Positions 44,561-56,330 of a DNA stretch of 64,000 nucleotides are shown one piece after another. Within the stretch, counting starts at the first letter, position 1. Every line of letters begins with the position of its first letter. Origin of the DNA: Impatiens glandulifera (taxonomy: Eukaryota; Streptophyta; Magnoliopsida; Ericales; Balsaminaceae); assembly GCF_907164915.1 (NCBI RefSeq), contig NC_061866.1, forward strand, positions 46,183,370-46,247,369, written 5' to 3'. The position numbers and the translations under genes were made by a program. The notes under the pieces were generated by a model. The model did no database searches and was not told the DNA's origin. It saw nothing but the letters and a program-made list of their open reading frames with translations.

Positions 44561-44740
44561 TCATAGTAAATGAATTACTGGATCAATTGTTTATATTGTT
44601 TCTAATATCTGAATGACCGCCTTATGATTTACCATCGCCTTACCATGGTTGAGACTTGGATTGATTGACCTATTCCGAACCCTAGTCCACATTTTGATAT
44701 AAAAGTTTCAAATCAATCCTCCTTAAAATTAATGTTGAGA

Positions 44741-45970
44741 TTTATAATAAAAGAACTTCCAATAAGGAATTCACTATTTCAAAGAATTTTAGAAAGAAGT
44801 GTACATGTGGAGGGCTACTGCCCAAGGGTCCATTCTTAATATTGTAAGTTAGGAATAACTTTAAGAAAGAAAAAAAAGAAAAAGTATTTTTCCGAGGAGT
44901 TATTAGAAGAGGGAATAAAGAGGTTATCACGTCCCTTGTTGAAAAAAATGATAAAGGTGAGGAGAGATAGAAGAGTAAAAAAATTGGTTGTTTTTAAAAA
45001 AATGTAGATTATTCAAGTCATTCACTACCTAATCAATTTTTTTTTTATTTATTTATAGCAGTTTTGTGGAGTGGAGAGTATTACTTAATTAATTTATTTT
45101 TCTAAACTTTTATAAAAGATAATCAACTAGAAGTAAATTAAAAACAATTCGGGTTCTTCTCTCTCTACTTTTGATCATTTGAGTTATTTCTTTCTAACTT
45201 CAAAAGACTAAGAACTTTGATATATGTGAAAAATAAAAATATATTAGTTAATTAAGTAATAAACACAATCTATACCAAATATAAAAAAAATTATGAAAAA
45301 TTTGGTATGATTTAAAAATAATTATATTAAAATTTTACAAGAATTTATATATATATTAAAAAAAAATATTTACACAAATAATTAAATTTGTAATTATAAC
45401 TTCTCTTAGTCTTAGGTCATGTTATGGAGTGAGTTTTTATAAAAAAATTTATAAAAAAAATGAATGATGTGTAATGATTTTGAAAAGATAATAATTATTT
45501 TTAATAAAATATCTTAAAGTATATATATATATATATTTAAAATATAAGGTATTTTAATATTTTAAGTAATTAATTTAATAATTTGATTTATAACATGGTG
45601 TGAGTTTTTTTTATAGAGTTTTTTAAAAACTCATACCGAATAAGATTTTTGTGTTTTTTTTTATTATTAATTTTATATTTAATCAAATATATATATATAT
45701 ATAGAGGAGTAATAGAGAGAGGGAATTTGATGAAGGAATGACTTGGCATCACCTTTATTGTTTTGAAAATGTAAAAGTGGGAGGAAAGAGAGAAAATAGA
45801 GAAATTATTTGATTTTTTCCGCGAAGATTATGCTAGTAATTCTTTAACCAAATTCTCTCACATAATCATTTCTTATATATATATAATAAAAATAATAATA
45901 TAACAAATATTTTTTTAAATAATTTTCAAATAAAAAATAATAAAATATTTATTTCAAATTTTTAGTTAAA
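44741..45970. other. AT-rich spacer
   Basis: No gene. A stretch at about 45421-45645 starts TTATGGAGTGAGTTTTTA and ends with GTGTGAGTTTTTTTTATAG plus ACTCATACCG, a possible MITE with weak ends. Confidence 0.4.
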
Positions 45971-46335
45971 CTAGAATGTAACCCGTGGAAATGCACGAGT
46001 AATGATATAGAAACTGTGAAAAAATATTACGGTAAAAATGTGATAGTATTTTTAATTTTATTTTTAACCGTTTTAAATTTATGGACGGGTTAACCAACAG
46101 TCCGACCTAAATACCCATTTAATCTCACATATATATCTAAATTAAATTAAGCACAACTCTCGACCCAGTAATCCGGTAAACTTATATTGTTAAGAATGTC
46201 CCGCGCTTATCAAATTTGGTGTTAAATTTAAAATATAAAGTCTTATTAGCCTAGTTATTTAAAGAGTTGTACTTATTTTTGTTAGGGTGTAAGTTCAAAA
46301 CATACCTATAGAATTTTTAATTTTATTTTTAACTG
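45971..46335 (-). mobile_element. Helitron-like element, 5'-truncated, minus orientation
   Basis: The CTAG end at 45971-45974 is preceded on the minus strand by a hairpin-forming GTGCATTTCCACGG. The body contains the same ACGGGTTAACC, AATCCGG and tRNA-like (TAGCCTAGTTATTTAAAGAG / AAGTTCAAAAC) segments as the elements at 9.5 and 55 kb. The TCTATATATA 5' end is missing. Confidence 0.65.
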
Positions 46336-47598
46336 TTTTAGACTAGACCGGATATGTGCTTTACTAGAGCCACTTTTATATTCAAAATTGGAACACGAAC
46401 TCTATTCTTTCCCATCTTTTACTATTAACTTTTTCGCCAATATTTTATGCTTCCTTGGTGTTGTACAATCCTCTAATAGGGGCAAGGAACATAACAACAA
46501 ATTAATTGAAATGTAAACTTTGATATATTAAATATATTACAACTACCACTACAAACATGCGAAAGATCTTCACATTCCAGTGAGGCAGGGCCCTTGGGCC
46601 TGCCTTCCGCATTGAGCAGACTTTGGGCCGGCTTCCGCATGGGCGGTTGTAAGGACCGCCAATAGTCACACGCCACAGACCAATTTTATGTTAACATTTG
46701 TTTAATCCAGCAAAAACAAATAAAAATAAGATTAATTATTTATTTTTTTCATCTAGTCTATTTAATTGTTTATTTATGTTATAATATAAAAATAATATAT
46801 TTGTAATTATATCATATTAGTTTTCTTTATAAATCTAATTTAATATCTATATATATTAAACTTAACTTATATAACTCTATATAATATTCCATATATATTT
46901 ACAAATTTTATCTTTATATTATAATAATTTATGTATACATTTAAGTTTATTTAAAAATAATTCGAAATTTAATTATTTTAAAATCCAATTTATACGACAT
47001 TGTTTTCAAACTAATATTTATTTATGAGCAATGAGTCTGTATATCAAAATTTCTGTGTCTCCACTAAGTTATATATAATTATGATTTTAATGTTATAAGA
47101 ATGTTTTAATTAAAAAATGATAATAATTATGGATGAACATTTAAATCGATTTGAAATGTCCAACTAAGGATCCAATTTTAATTGAAAAACATTTGATCCG
47201 TTTCTTATAAAACAAGATGGTAGATCATGAATATAATTATGTAATTGAGTAAATATTATTATATATATAATTAAATATAAAATTAATAATAAATAAATAA
47301 TATTTAGAAAAAATATAATTACAATATTAATCTTCTGTATAAATAATATTTTCTTAATATGTAAATATAAATTCAGTTTATTGTGTGCAATTTTTTGTTA
47401 ATATTATTTATTAAGAAAATAATTTATAAACTCCTAAATTTTCTGATAAAAAAATTAAAATCATAAAATGTATAAGTTAAAAGTTTATTTTATTTATTTA
47501 ATTGTTTTTTTTTTTTTTTTTTTGTATGATTGTGCTCTTGTGAAGGCAAATTGTTGTGGGCTTGTGCCTACTGACTTAGAGTAGACAATTAATACTTA
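46336..47598. other. AT-rich spacer with one GC-rich island
   Basis: No gene seen. The only distinct part is a GC-rich island at about 46560-46690, with GGGCCCTTGGGCC-like and GGGCCGGCTTCCGCATGGGC motifs. A T-run sits at about 47505-47523. Confidence 0.45.
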
Positions 47599-47608
47599 TT
47601 ATTGACCG
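47599..47608. repeat. Target-site duplication of the MULE, left (TTATTGACCG)
   Basis: The same ten bases follow the right terminal repeat at 49059-49068. Confidence 0.75.
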
Positions 47609-47616
47609 AGTTTTTA

Positions 47617-48058
47617 GAGTAATGATAGGGGAGCGAAAAATTTATAGCGATTGGGGCAGCGAACGACGTGGAGTACTGATTAGACATGCTGACTCATTAT
47701 TTATTTATTTCTCTTTTATATTTATTAATAATATTCTCTTTTTTCTTATTAATTACATTTTATTCCCCCTCTCTTAAATAAAACGCATTCAATAAAAATA
47801 TTAATTTTTTATTATTAAAAAACACTTAATAATTTATCTCTTTAATTTTTATTATTATAAATATTCTTTTTTTAAAATTATTATAAATGTCACTATAAAC
47901 ACGCATTTTAATTATTTTTCTCTCTCAATAATTTGTTTTCTTTTATTTAATGAAAAATATAAATTTTATTTTCAATAATAAAAATGACTCAAATTAAAAT
48001 AAATAATAATTAATTGTGTTAATTAAAATTTATATATAAGAGAATAAAAAAAAATATA
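47617..48058 (+). repeat. MULE left TIR
   Basis: Tip GAGTAATGATAGGGGAGCG. A 442-bp arm matching 48620-49058 in reverse with few mismatches. Confidence 0.85.
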
Positions 48059-48447
48059 TTTTTTAATTCAATTAATTAATTCTATCATCTATCCATTTAA
48101 TAATATATATTAATAATAAAAACAAAAATTATTAATCATTTAACTCAACGGATTGATTCTCTTTTTTAAACTCTTAAGTGTTATTTCTCTCTCTTTTCTC
48201 TCCTTAAAAATCTCTTTCTTTTCATGTCGGTTCATCTTCGGGATTTATTAGAAACTCAATCAACTATTGAAGCTCAATCAACTACATAAAGGTCAATCAA
48301 CTACAAATGCTCAATCAACAACATTCAACTTGCACACCATGTTAGTTATTCTCTCTTAGTGGTATTTTATCTATGTTGAATATTAGTTGTTAGTGATTTG
48401 AGTTGTATTTATCTTGAATATTAGTAGTTTGTGGTTTAAGCTGAATC

Positions 48448-48620
48448 ATGTTAGTAGTTAAGGGTTTGTCTCCTAGTGGTCCAATTTCAAATGAAGTGAA
48501 AGATAACAAAAATGATGCGCATCATGACCCATTTTCATATAGTTCAAATGAGATTAAACTTCCTGAGATTGGAATGATTTTTTCATCTGAAGACGAAGTT
48601 CGTAATTTTTATAAATCTAA
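48448..48620 (+). pseudogene. FAR1 DNA-binding domain fragment inside the MULE
   Basis: The frame reads a short lead, then LPEIGMIFSSEDEVRNFYKS, the opening of the FAR1/FHY3 DNA-binding domain (family pattern P..GM.F.S.DEA..FY..YA). It runs into the right TIR and stops there, so the zinc-binding residues are lost. FAR1 proteins descend from MULE transposases, and some MULE transposases keep this domain, so it may be the N-terminus of the parental transposase or a captured host exon. Confidence 0.7.
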
Positions 48621-49058
48621 ATATTTTTTTTTTATTCTCTTATATATAAATTTTAATTAACACAATTAATTATCATTTATTTTAATTTGAGTCATTTTTA
48701 TTATTGAAAATAAAATTTATATTTTTCATTAAATAAAAGAAAACAAATTATTGAGAGAGAAAAATAATTAAAATGCGTGTTTATAGTGACATTTACAATA
48801 ATTTTAAAAAAAGAATATTTATAATAATAAAAATTAAAGAGATAAATTATTAAGTGTTTTTTAATAATAAAAAATTAATATTTTTATTGAATGCGTCTTA
48901 TTTAAGAGAGGGGGGAGAAAATGTAATTAATAAGAAGAGAGAAAATATTATTAATAAATATAAAAGAGAAATAAATAAATAATGAGTCGTCTAATCAGCA
49001 TTCCAAGTCGTTCGCTGCTCCATTCGCTACAAAATTTTCGCTCCCCCTGTCATTACTC
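48620..49058 (-). repeat. MULE right TIR
   Basis: A reverse-complement arm of the left TIR, tip GAGTAATGACAGGGGGAGCG on the minus strand. Confidence 0.85.
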
Positions 49059-49068
49059 TTATTGACCG
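49059..49068. repeat. Target-site duplication of the MULE, right (TTATTGACCG)
   Basis: Matches 47599-47608. Confidence 0.75.
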
Positions 49069-49611
49069 ATAACCGTTTGAATGCACACAAAAAAGAACAA
49101 ACACAATTAATATATAGTCTTCAGTTTAACTTAAAATTTACTTTTGGTTATTTTAGGCTTTAATTTATTTATTTAATTCATTTCTTTTATATTTAGACTT
49201 TAATTTATTTTAAATAAATCCAAATTACAGTTTATAATATAGTTGGATTTTACAATTTATAGCAATTAAAAAAAATAGAGTGAATTTATGTTTATATATT
49301 AAAAAAAATACTAATTATGCAAATAAATAACTCATATAATTGATTTTGAAATTATAATTTTTTTTAATGTTATTTACTTACAATTGTTTTTTAATTAATT
49401 TTATATTTAATTATATATATAATAATAATAATATAACAAATAACTTTTTAAATCTCCAACAATTTTAAGTAAATTTTGATTTTAGTCTAATATTTTTTTA
49501 TTTAAGTGGGACTCTATACTAATCTTGTATAGAGAATAAATTATGGTTGAAAAAAAAAACATTAATTCTTATTATATATATTAAAAACAAAAGTATTAAA
49601 AAAAAATCAAC

Positions 49612-49657
<46 letters not shown>

Positions 49658-50376
49658 ATTTATTTTTTAAAATATTTAATAAATATTTATTATTTTAATA
49701 TATTTTAATTAAAATTTTATTTTAAAATTTATTAATTATTGTGATCGATTATACAAATAAGTTATTTTTATATTATTAATGATTATTTTGTAATATTTTA
49801 TTTTAAATGAATTTTTAAATATTAATTTAATATATTTATATTTACTTTTAAGATTATTATAAATTTAATTTATTAGATAGAGACAAAGGAGAGAAAAATA
49901 AAAAAAATCTATCATTTTCTCATTCAAGGACTCTAATAATTTCCACTCAAGCCTTAACCCTCTTAGCTTTTCAAATTTTAAACTCTTCAAGAATCTCAAC
50001 ATCTATTAATTCACTCATCACTCATGAACAATATTTAAAAAAAAAATCTTATTTTATTATATTTATAAAATAATATATTTTTATAATATTATAATATATT
50101 ATTATTATTTCATTGGAATAATATAATATTATACACATTGAAAAAAAAATATAGCTTCATCAATCCCAACCACTATTCACTCACGAATAATCTTTTTCAA
50201 AAAAAATAAATAAGATTCTTATTTTATTATATTTATAAAATAATATATTTATATAATATTATTATTATTTCATTGGGATAATATAATATTATACCTAGTG
50301 AAACAAAATATATTTAGCTTCATCAATCTCAACCACTATTTACTCATTGATTAATTCAACCAAAATTAAGATAGGT
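49069..50376. other. AT-rich spacer upstream of the F-box relic
   Basis: Very AT-rich, with a (TA)n at about 49616-49652. Two related blocks at about 50030-50160 and 50200-50340 share TTTTATTATATTTATAAAAT and TAGCTTCATCAAT, an imperfect duplication of about 165 bp just upstream of the F-box start. No gene. Confidence 0.5.
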
Positions 50377-52077
50377 ATGATGACAATGAACAAATGCCTC
50401 AAAGAGGAGGATCGAATCAGCAAGCTTCCAGACCACATCATCCATGACATTCTCAGTTTAGTACCCATTAGATCTGCTGCTCAAACTCTTATTCTTTCAC
50501 ACCGTTGGAAGAACGTTTATTCCTCCATCCCTTACCTCGATTTCACGACCATCGCCGCCGCTATGAAGATTCCACCTCATTTAGTGAGGGAACTTATCCC
50601 AATGGAACCACCATCCGATGTTAGAGACATCAATTTCCTCGACAAAACTTTCTCTCTATGCGACACCAACTTTACCATTAAAACCCTAAAATTGAAATAC
50701 TCTCAATTAAGTCATAGGGCCTTCAATTTCTTAATGAAATACCCCAAAATCAACTATGTCCAAGAGCTATACGTGAAGGTGAAGAATCAACCTTACTTCG
50801 ATATCCCGTAGAGCATCATCAATTGTGGGCGTTTGAGAGTTTTAAAATTAAATATCTTGTTCTATGGCTTTGATGACCCTATTAAATCATCATTGATGAA
50901 GAGACAATTCAAATTCCTCCATTAGATTAGATGACCCTAGATAAGCTATCTATCCACCTTGTTTTCAATGATAAGCACATATTCACCGATTCATCGTTTC
51001 TATGTTTAAAGAAGTTGATATTGAAACGGTGTTACAAAGTGAAAGAACTTATCTTGAGATGTAGTGGGCTCGAAGATTTGGTCATAGATTGTTGTCATGA
51101 ACTTAATAAATTGGATATTTATGGACTAAAGTTAGAGAGATTGAAAGATTTGGTCATAGATTTGGTATTCATCCATTTCATACTCCTATTTTATTGGAAA
51201 AATCACATCTCTTGGAGAAGGCTGTCATTAGTTTAGTTTCAGACTACCACTTCTATGATAACATTTTAGAACCACAATATATACACAGAATGTCCAATAT
51301 GTTGACTGCTTTATCTCATGCCAAATTTGTAAAGTTTAAAGGTGAATTTATTGAGGTAAATATACTATTTTAGAATTTTCTTAGTTGATGAATTTTAAAG
51401 GTATGTGTGACTTTTGAATTACTACTAATATATTTTATATTTTGAATGTTATTATTTTTGGTTGTTTGTTTTGACAGATTTTCTCAAAAACTGAAGTTGA
51501 AAGTATTTTAATAAATAAATTTGAAAATTTAAGAATTCTCGAAATTTCTCTTAAGTATATCATGTTCTCGAACATACCACAACTTTTCAGCGATTGCTAC
51601 ACTTTTCAAAAACTCTTCCAGCCTCGATACATTTGTCATCACAAGTTTTAAGAAAACTTATGAGGAATATAAGATGCTAGTAAGTATTGCTCTCACCCAC
51701 TCAATTATCTATTTATTAACCTAAAATAGTGAAATGCTATTTATTTATTTATTTTTATTTTTTGAATGTGTGTTGCAATTAATTAGTTGAAATTATATCA
51801 ACAGATTAAAGACTCAAGTGACGATAAATACTGGGAAGATCAAGTTCCGGAAATGGATTCTTTCCTTAATCATATAAGGGTGGTTAAGTTGGGCGGAATT
51901 TTAGAATATTACAAAAGTATTAGTCTGACAAAGTTCTTAATCAAGCACGGAAAAGTTCTTGAAGAAATGATTTTGTCCATCGGACTCGATACCAAAACAT
52001 CTAATCGAAAAATTATCAAGTCTGCGTTAATGAAATGTTCTCGAGCATCTTCTAAAGCTAAAATTTTAATTCAATAA
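50377..52077 (+). pseudogene. F-box/LRR/FBD protein, broken gene
   Basis: Begins with a good F-box: DRISKLPDHIIHDILSLVPI, then AAQTLILSHRWKNVYSSIP. LRR-like stretches follow (LCLKKLILKRCYKVKELIL, LEDLVIDCCHELNKLDIYGL), and the final exon 51805-52077 carries an FBD domain (FLNHIRVVKLGGILEYYKS, KFLIKHGKVLEEMILSIGL, SRASSKAKIL). Plausible introns lie at 51356-51477 and 51680-51804. The frame is broken by a TAG at 50809, more stops and a frame change near 50920, and a further shift near 51200. Such F-box/FBD genes are numerous and often pseudogenised. A truncated F-box-only protein from 50377-50811 (144 residues) could still be made. Confidence 0.85.
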
Positions 52078-53344
52078 ATTACAACTCATGTCGATTCTTT
52101 TTTTTTTACATCTTTAACATTTATATATACATAATAATACTTAATATGATATTTTCAAGGTTTACTACAGGCTCAACCATGATTATTTCTACTGTTACAA
52201 ATTAGTAATTTCTAGTTTAATAATATTTAATATGAGATTTTAAGTTATTCATAATCTTTTCATATTATAATTATTAATTGATCTCTTTTATTATAATTAT
52301 TATTTCTACTCTCCTAATTAATTTTTTTATTTTATTTTTCATATATATTTCTTTATTAATTTTATATAAATATATTTTTCTACAAAAATTCTATAAAATA
52401 TATATTATCTCATTAATAATTTTATATTTATATATATAATATTACATATTTATTTATTTATTTTATATATAAATATTTATAATATACATAATAATAATAA
52501 TAATTAACAGATTCTCTCACAATAATTCCTAATTTTTCTTTCTTATCATAATTTTTTTTTTCTAATTAGTTTTTATTTTATTATATATATATTTATATAT
52601 AAATATATATTATTTTTTAATTTTAAATAAATATATTCTTTCTACATAAATTATATAAAATGTATATTATCTTATTAATAATTTTATACTTATATATTTT
52701 ATATTATATATTTATTTAGTTTTATATAAAAATATTTATAATAATAATAATGACTAGCATGGATAGCATGTGTCCATGCGTTAAAGATTAATTTATTTTA
52801 TAATTTTAAAAGAAATAGTTTTGATTTAAAATTAATGATAAAAAATATATATTTATAAAATTATTTAATAAATATTCAAGTAAATTAATAAATATTATAT
52901 GATCAAATAAATTAATAAAATAAATAAAAAAACTAATTATTTATATAATATATATAATATATATATAACATATAAAAATTATATTAATTATATATAACTT
53001 TTTTTTTTTCTTCTTCTTTTTCTATCCCCTTTAATACTATCTAGTTGTTGTTGCTATGAATGGTGTTTATGTGAATGTTGTGGACAGAGTGAGGGGAGTA
53101 ATTTCAGACTAGACTGCTCTCATGTAATCAAATTAAGGGTATATTATTCTTTTATAACATATTTTTCTTTAATAAAGGAAGAAAAAAAATATAAAACTTA
53201 ATTTTGATTGTATTTTTTTCATAAGATAATTTAGTACACCGTTTGTTTCTCTATTATTGAAACAGATAATACTTTGATGTAGATCTAGATTGTACAACAC
53301 ACTCAAATCCTATGAGTCCGTTCTTATTTAACTTTTATTTATTT
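52078..53344. other. AT-rich spacer, no gene seen
   Basis: Long runs of A/T with only short blocks of normal composition (about 53030-53110). No coding signal. Confidence 0.5.
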
Positions 53345-53505
53345 ATTTATTAGACTAAAAATATAAATATTTTATAAATACTGAAATTTTAGAGAAATAA
53401 AAAAAATTAACAAAAATTATAAAATCCAAACTTTAGGTTGATATTGATTTTTTTATTTTATTTTTATAAATTTTACCTCATAGTTGATATGTTTATTTTA
53501 TTGAC
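53345..53505 (+). repeat. Dispersed repeat, pair of 39136-39285
   Basis: Same landmarks in the same order as the copy at 39.1 kb. Confidence 0.8.
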
Positions 53506-53654
53506 AATAGCACGGATTTGAAGATAAAGAGCACCGATTTGTGCACATGGAATACCCGGAGTTCAATAAAAATAAATATTTAAAATATATTTATTATTTG
53601 AAAATATTTTAATTAATAAATTAAAAAAATAAGAATATCTGATACTGTCTATTA

Positions 53655-53790
53655 TTTTTATTTAAATTTTCTGAAATTTACATGTTAGTATACTTAATAA
53701 ATTATAACCTTTTAGCTTAAGATCACATATCACTAATCTTGAATTAATAATACTCCAATCCTTCAGCAATTCCTTTTAAGCTTAAGACAG
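53655..53790 (-). pseudogene. Short kinase-family relic
   Basis: Contains TTTTCTGAAATTTACATGTT, AGTATACTTAAT, GATCACATATCACTAATCTT and GAATTAATAATACTCCAATC. These match, in order, the catalytic-loop segment of the array units (for example 22005-22130). Too short and changed to code. Confidence 0.65.
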
Positions 53791-53980
53791 GTTAGTTTGA
53801 ATTTAAGAATTTCATAATTAGGAAGAACCAAATTGGATGGAGTGGGCTTAAAAAAAATTATAGTTTACTTAAATAAATAAGATTTTTTTTATTAATAAAA
53901 CCAGTAAATAAATTTAAATTTTACCATTTTTTAAATAAAAAAATAAATAAAATAGTAAAAAAAAAATTATGACATTATCC

Positions 53981-55038
<1,058 letters not shown>

Positions 55039-55246
55039 TCTATATATATATAATGATGCTTAATTTTTAAAGTGTCCGGATTGCCGGGTCGAGAGCTGTG
55101 GTTAATAATGATGATGCTTAATTTTTAAAGTGTCCGGATTGCCGGGTCGAGAGCTGTGGTTAATTTGGATACTTGGGTCGGATTGTGGGTTGACCCGTTT
55201 TAAAATTTAAAACGGTTAAAAATAAAATTAAAAATGCTAGAGGTAT

Positions 55247-55300
55247 GTTTCGAACTTGCAACCTAACAAAACAAGTACAACTCTTTAACCAACTAAGCTA
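55247..55300 (-). other. tRNA-like box A / box B module, first copy in the Helitron
   Basis: On the minus strand: TAGCTTAGTTGG (55300-55289) and AAGTTCGAAAC (about 55257-55247), with a gap of about 33 nt. It fits Pol III box A and box B. Confidence 0.6.
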
Positions 55301-55538
55301 CAAAGACTTTATATTTTAAATTCAACACCAAATTTGATAAACGCGGGACGTTTTAATATTAATATAAGTTCAACTTTTTAACTAACTAATCTATATATAT
55401 ATAATGATGCTTAATTTTTAAAGTGTCCGGATTGCCGGGTCGAGAGCTGTGGTTAATTTGGATACTTGGGTCGAATTGTGGGTTGACCCGTTTTAAAATT
55501 TAAAACGGTTAAAAATAAAATTAAAAATGCTAGAGGTA

Positions 55539-55593
55539 TGTTTCGAACTTGCAACCTAACAAAACAAGTACAACTCTTTAACCAACTAAACTA
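55539..55593 (-). other. tRNA-like box A / box B module, second copy in the Helitron
   Basis: Same as the first copy, with one change in box A (TAGTTTAGTTGG). Confidence 0.55.
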
Positions 55594-55838
55594 CAAAGAC
55601 TTTATATTTTAAATTCAACACCAAATTTGATAAACGCGGGACGTTTTAATATTAATATAAGTTCAACTTTTTAACTAACTAAAATATAATGATCTTGAGT
55701 AAATGGATACTTGGGTCGGATTGTGGGTAGACCCACCCATAAACTTAAAACGGTTAAAAATAAAATTAAAAATGTTATCCGTAATTTTTTCACGGTTTTT
55801 ATATTATTACTCGTGCAAATGCACGGGCTAAATGCTAG

Positions 55839-56295
55839 TAATAAATAATAATACTATAAATCATCTTATAGGTCCATAAGTAATTAATATGATATACAAA
55901 ATATATAAATTTTTATTAAAACTAATTTTCAATTAAAAAAATATTTTAAGAAGCTAGCCAATAATAGTCTCTCATTTCAATTTAGAGACTTTTAATCTTA
56001 ATCTAATTTTATTTATTTATTTGAACTATCCTAATCACTTAAAATAACTTATATTTATTGTAAGTAAAAAGTCATGCATTAATTTAACACAATTTATAAA
56101 CAAATTAAAAAATAACATAAAAATGTAAATAACTAAATAAAAATTAGTTATTAAATAATAAGGAGAATATATAAGAGTTCATTAAAAATTTAATAAAAGT
56201 ACAATTTTACCCCCTTGGAGCAGATAAAAAAATGGGAAACAATTAATTAAACTTTTGAGGCATGGTTAGTTTATAAAATAAAATTTATTAGATTA

Positions 56296-56330
<35 letters not shown>

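Larger units (their letters stand above)
38640..44740. repeat. Large imperfect inverted repeat, about 6 kb, centre near 41.65 kb
   Basis: Matching segments are placed symmetrically. 38640-38750 (AAAATGGGGACCAGGGTTCGG, AGTCTCAACCATGG, AAGGCGGTCAT) pairs with 44610-44730 read in reverse. About 38825-38900 pairs with about 44450-44560. 40775-41600 pairs with 41690-42412, the two kinase pseudogenes. The spacers between them differ, so the arms are old or have been invaded. Confidence 0.75.
47609..49058 (+). mobile_element. Mutator-like element (MULE) with about 440-bp terminal inverted repeats
   Basis: The left TIR 47617-48058 and the right TIR 48620-49058 are near-perfect reverse complements, with tips GAGTAATGAYAGGGGGAGCG. 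Long TIRs and a 9-10 bp target duplication are the Mutator signature. Eight extra bases (AGTTTTTA) lie between the left duplication and the left tip. The 560-bp interior carries a FAR1-domain fragment in plus orientation. The whole is only 1.45 kb, so it is non-autonomous. Confidence 0.85.
55039..55838 (+). mobile_element. Complete non-autonomous Helitron with internal duplication
   Basis: The 5' end TCTATATATATATAATGATG lies directly after an A, and the 3' end CTAG (55835-55838) directly before a T, so the insertion is between A and T. A 3' hairpin CGTGCA-AA-TGCACG ends about 10 nt before CTAG. These are the three structural hallmarks of Helitrons. Inside, the 5' end segment occurs again at about 55110 and in full at 55390, and the tRNA-like module occurs twice, so the element is an internal dimer of an original of about 450 bp. 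No Rep/helicase. Confidence 0.85.

Noticed and set aside
52751..52790. Possible Helitron 3' end (ACTAGCATGGATAGCATG with hairpin)
   Set aside because: The stem abuts CTAG directly without the usual gap and no matching 5' end was found.
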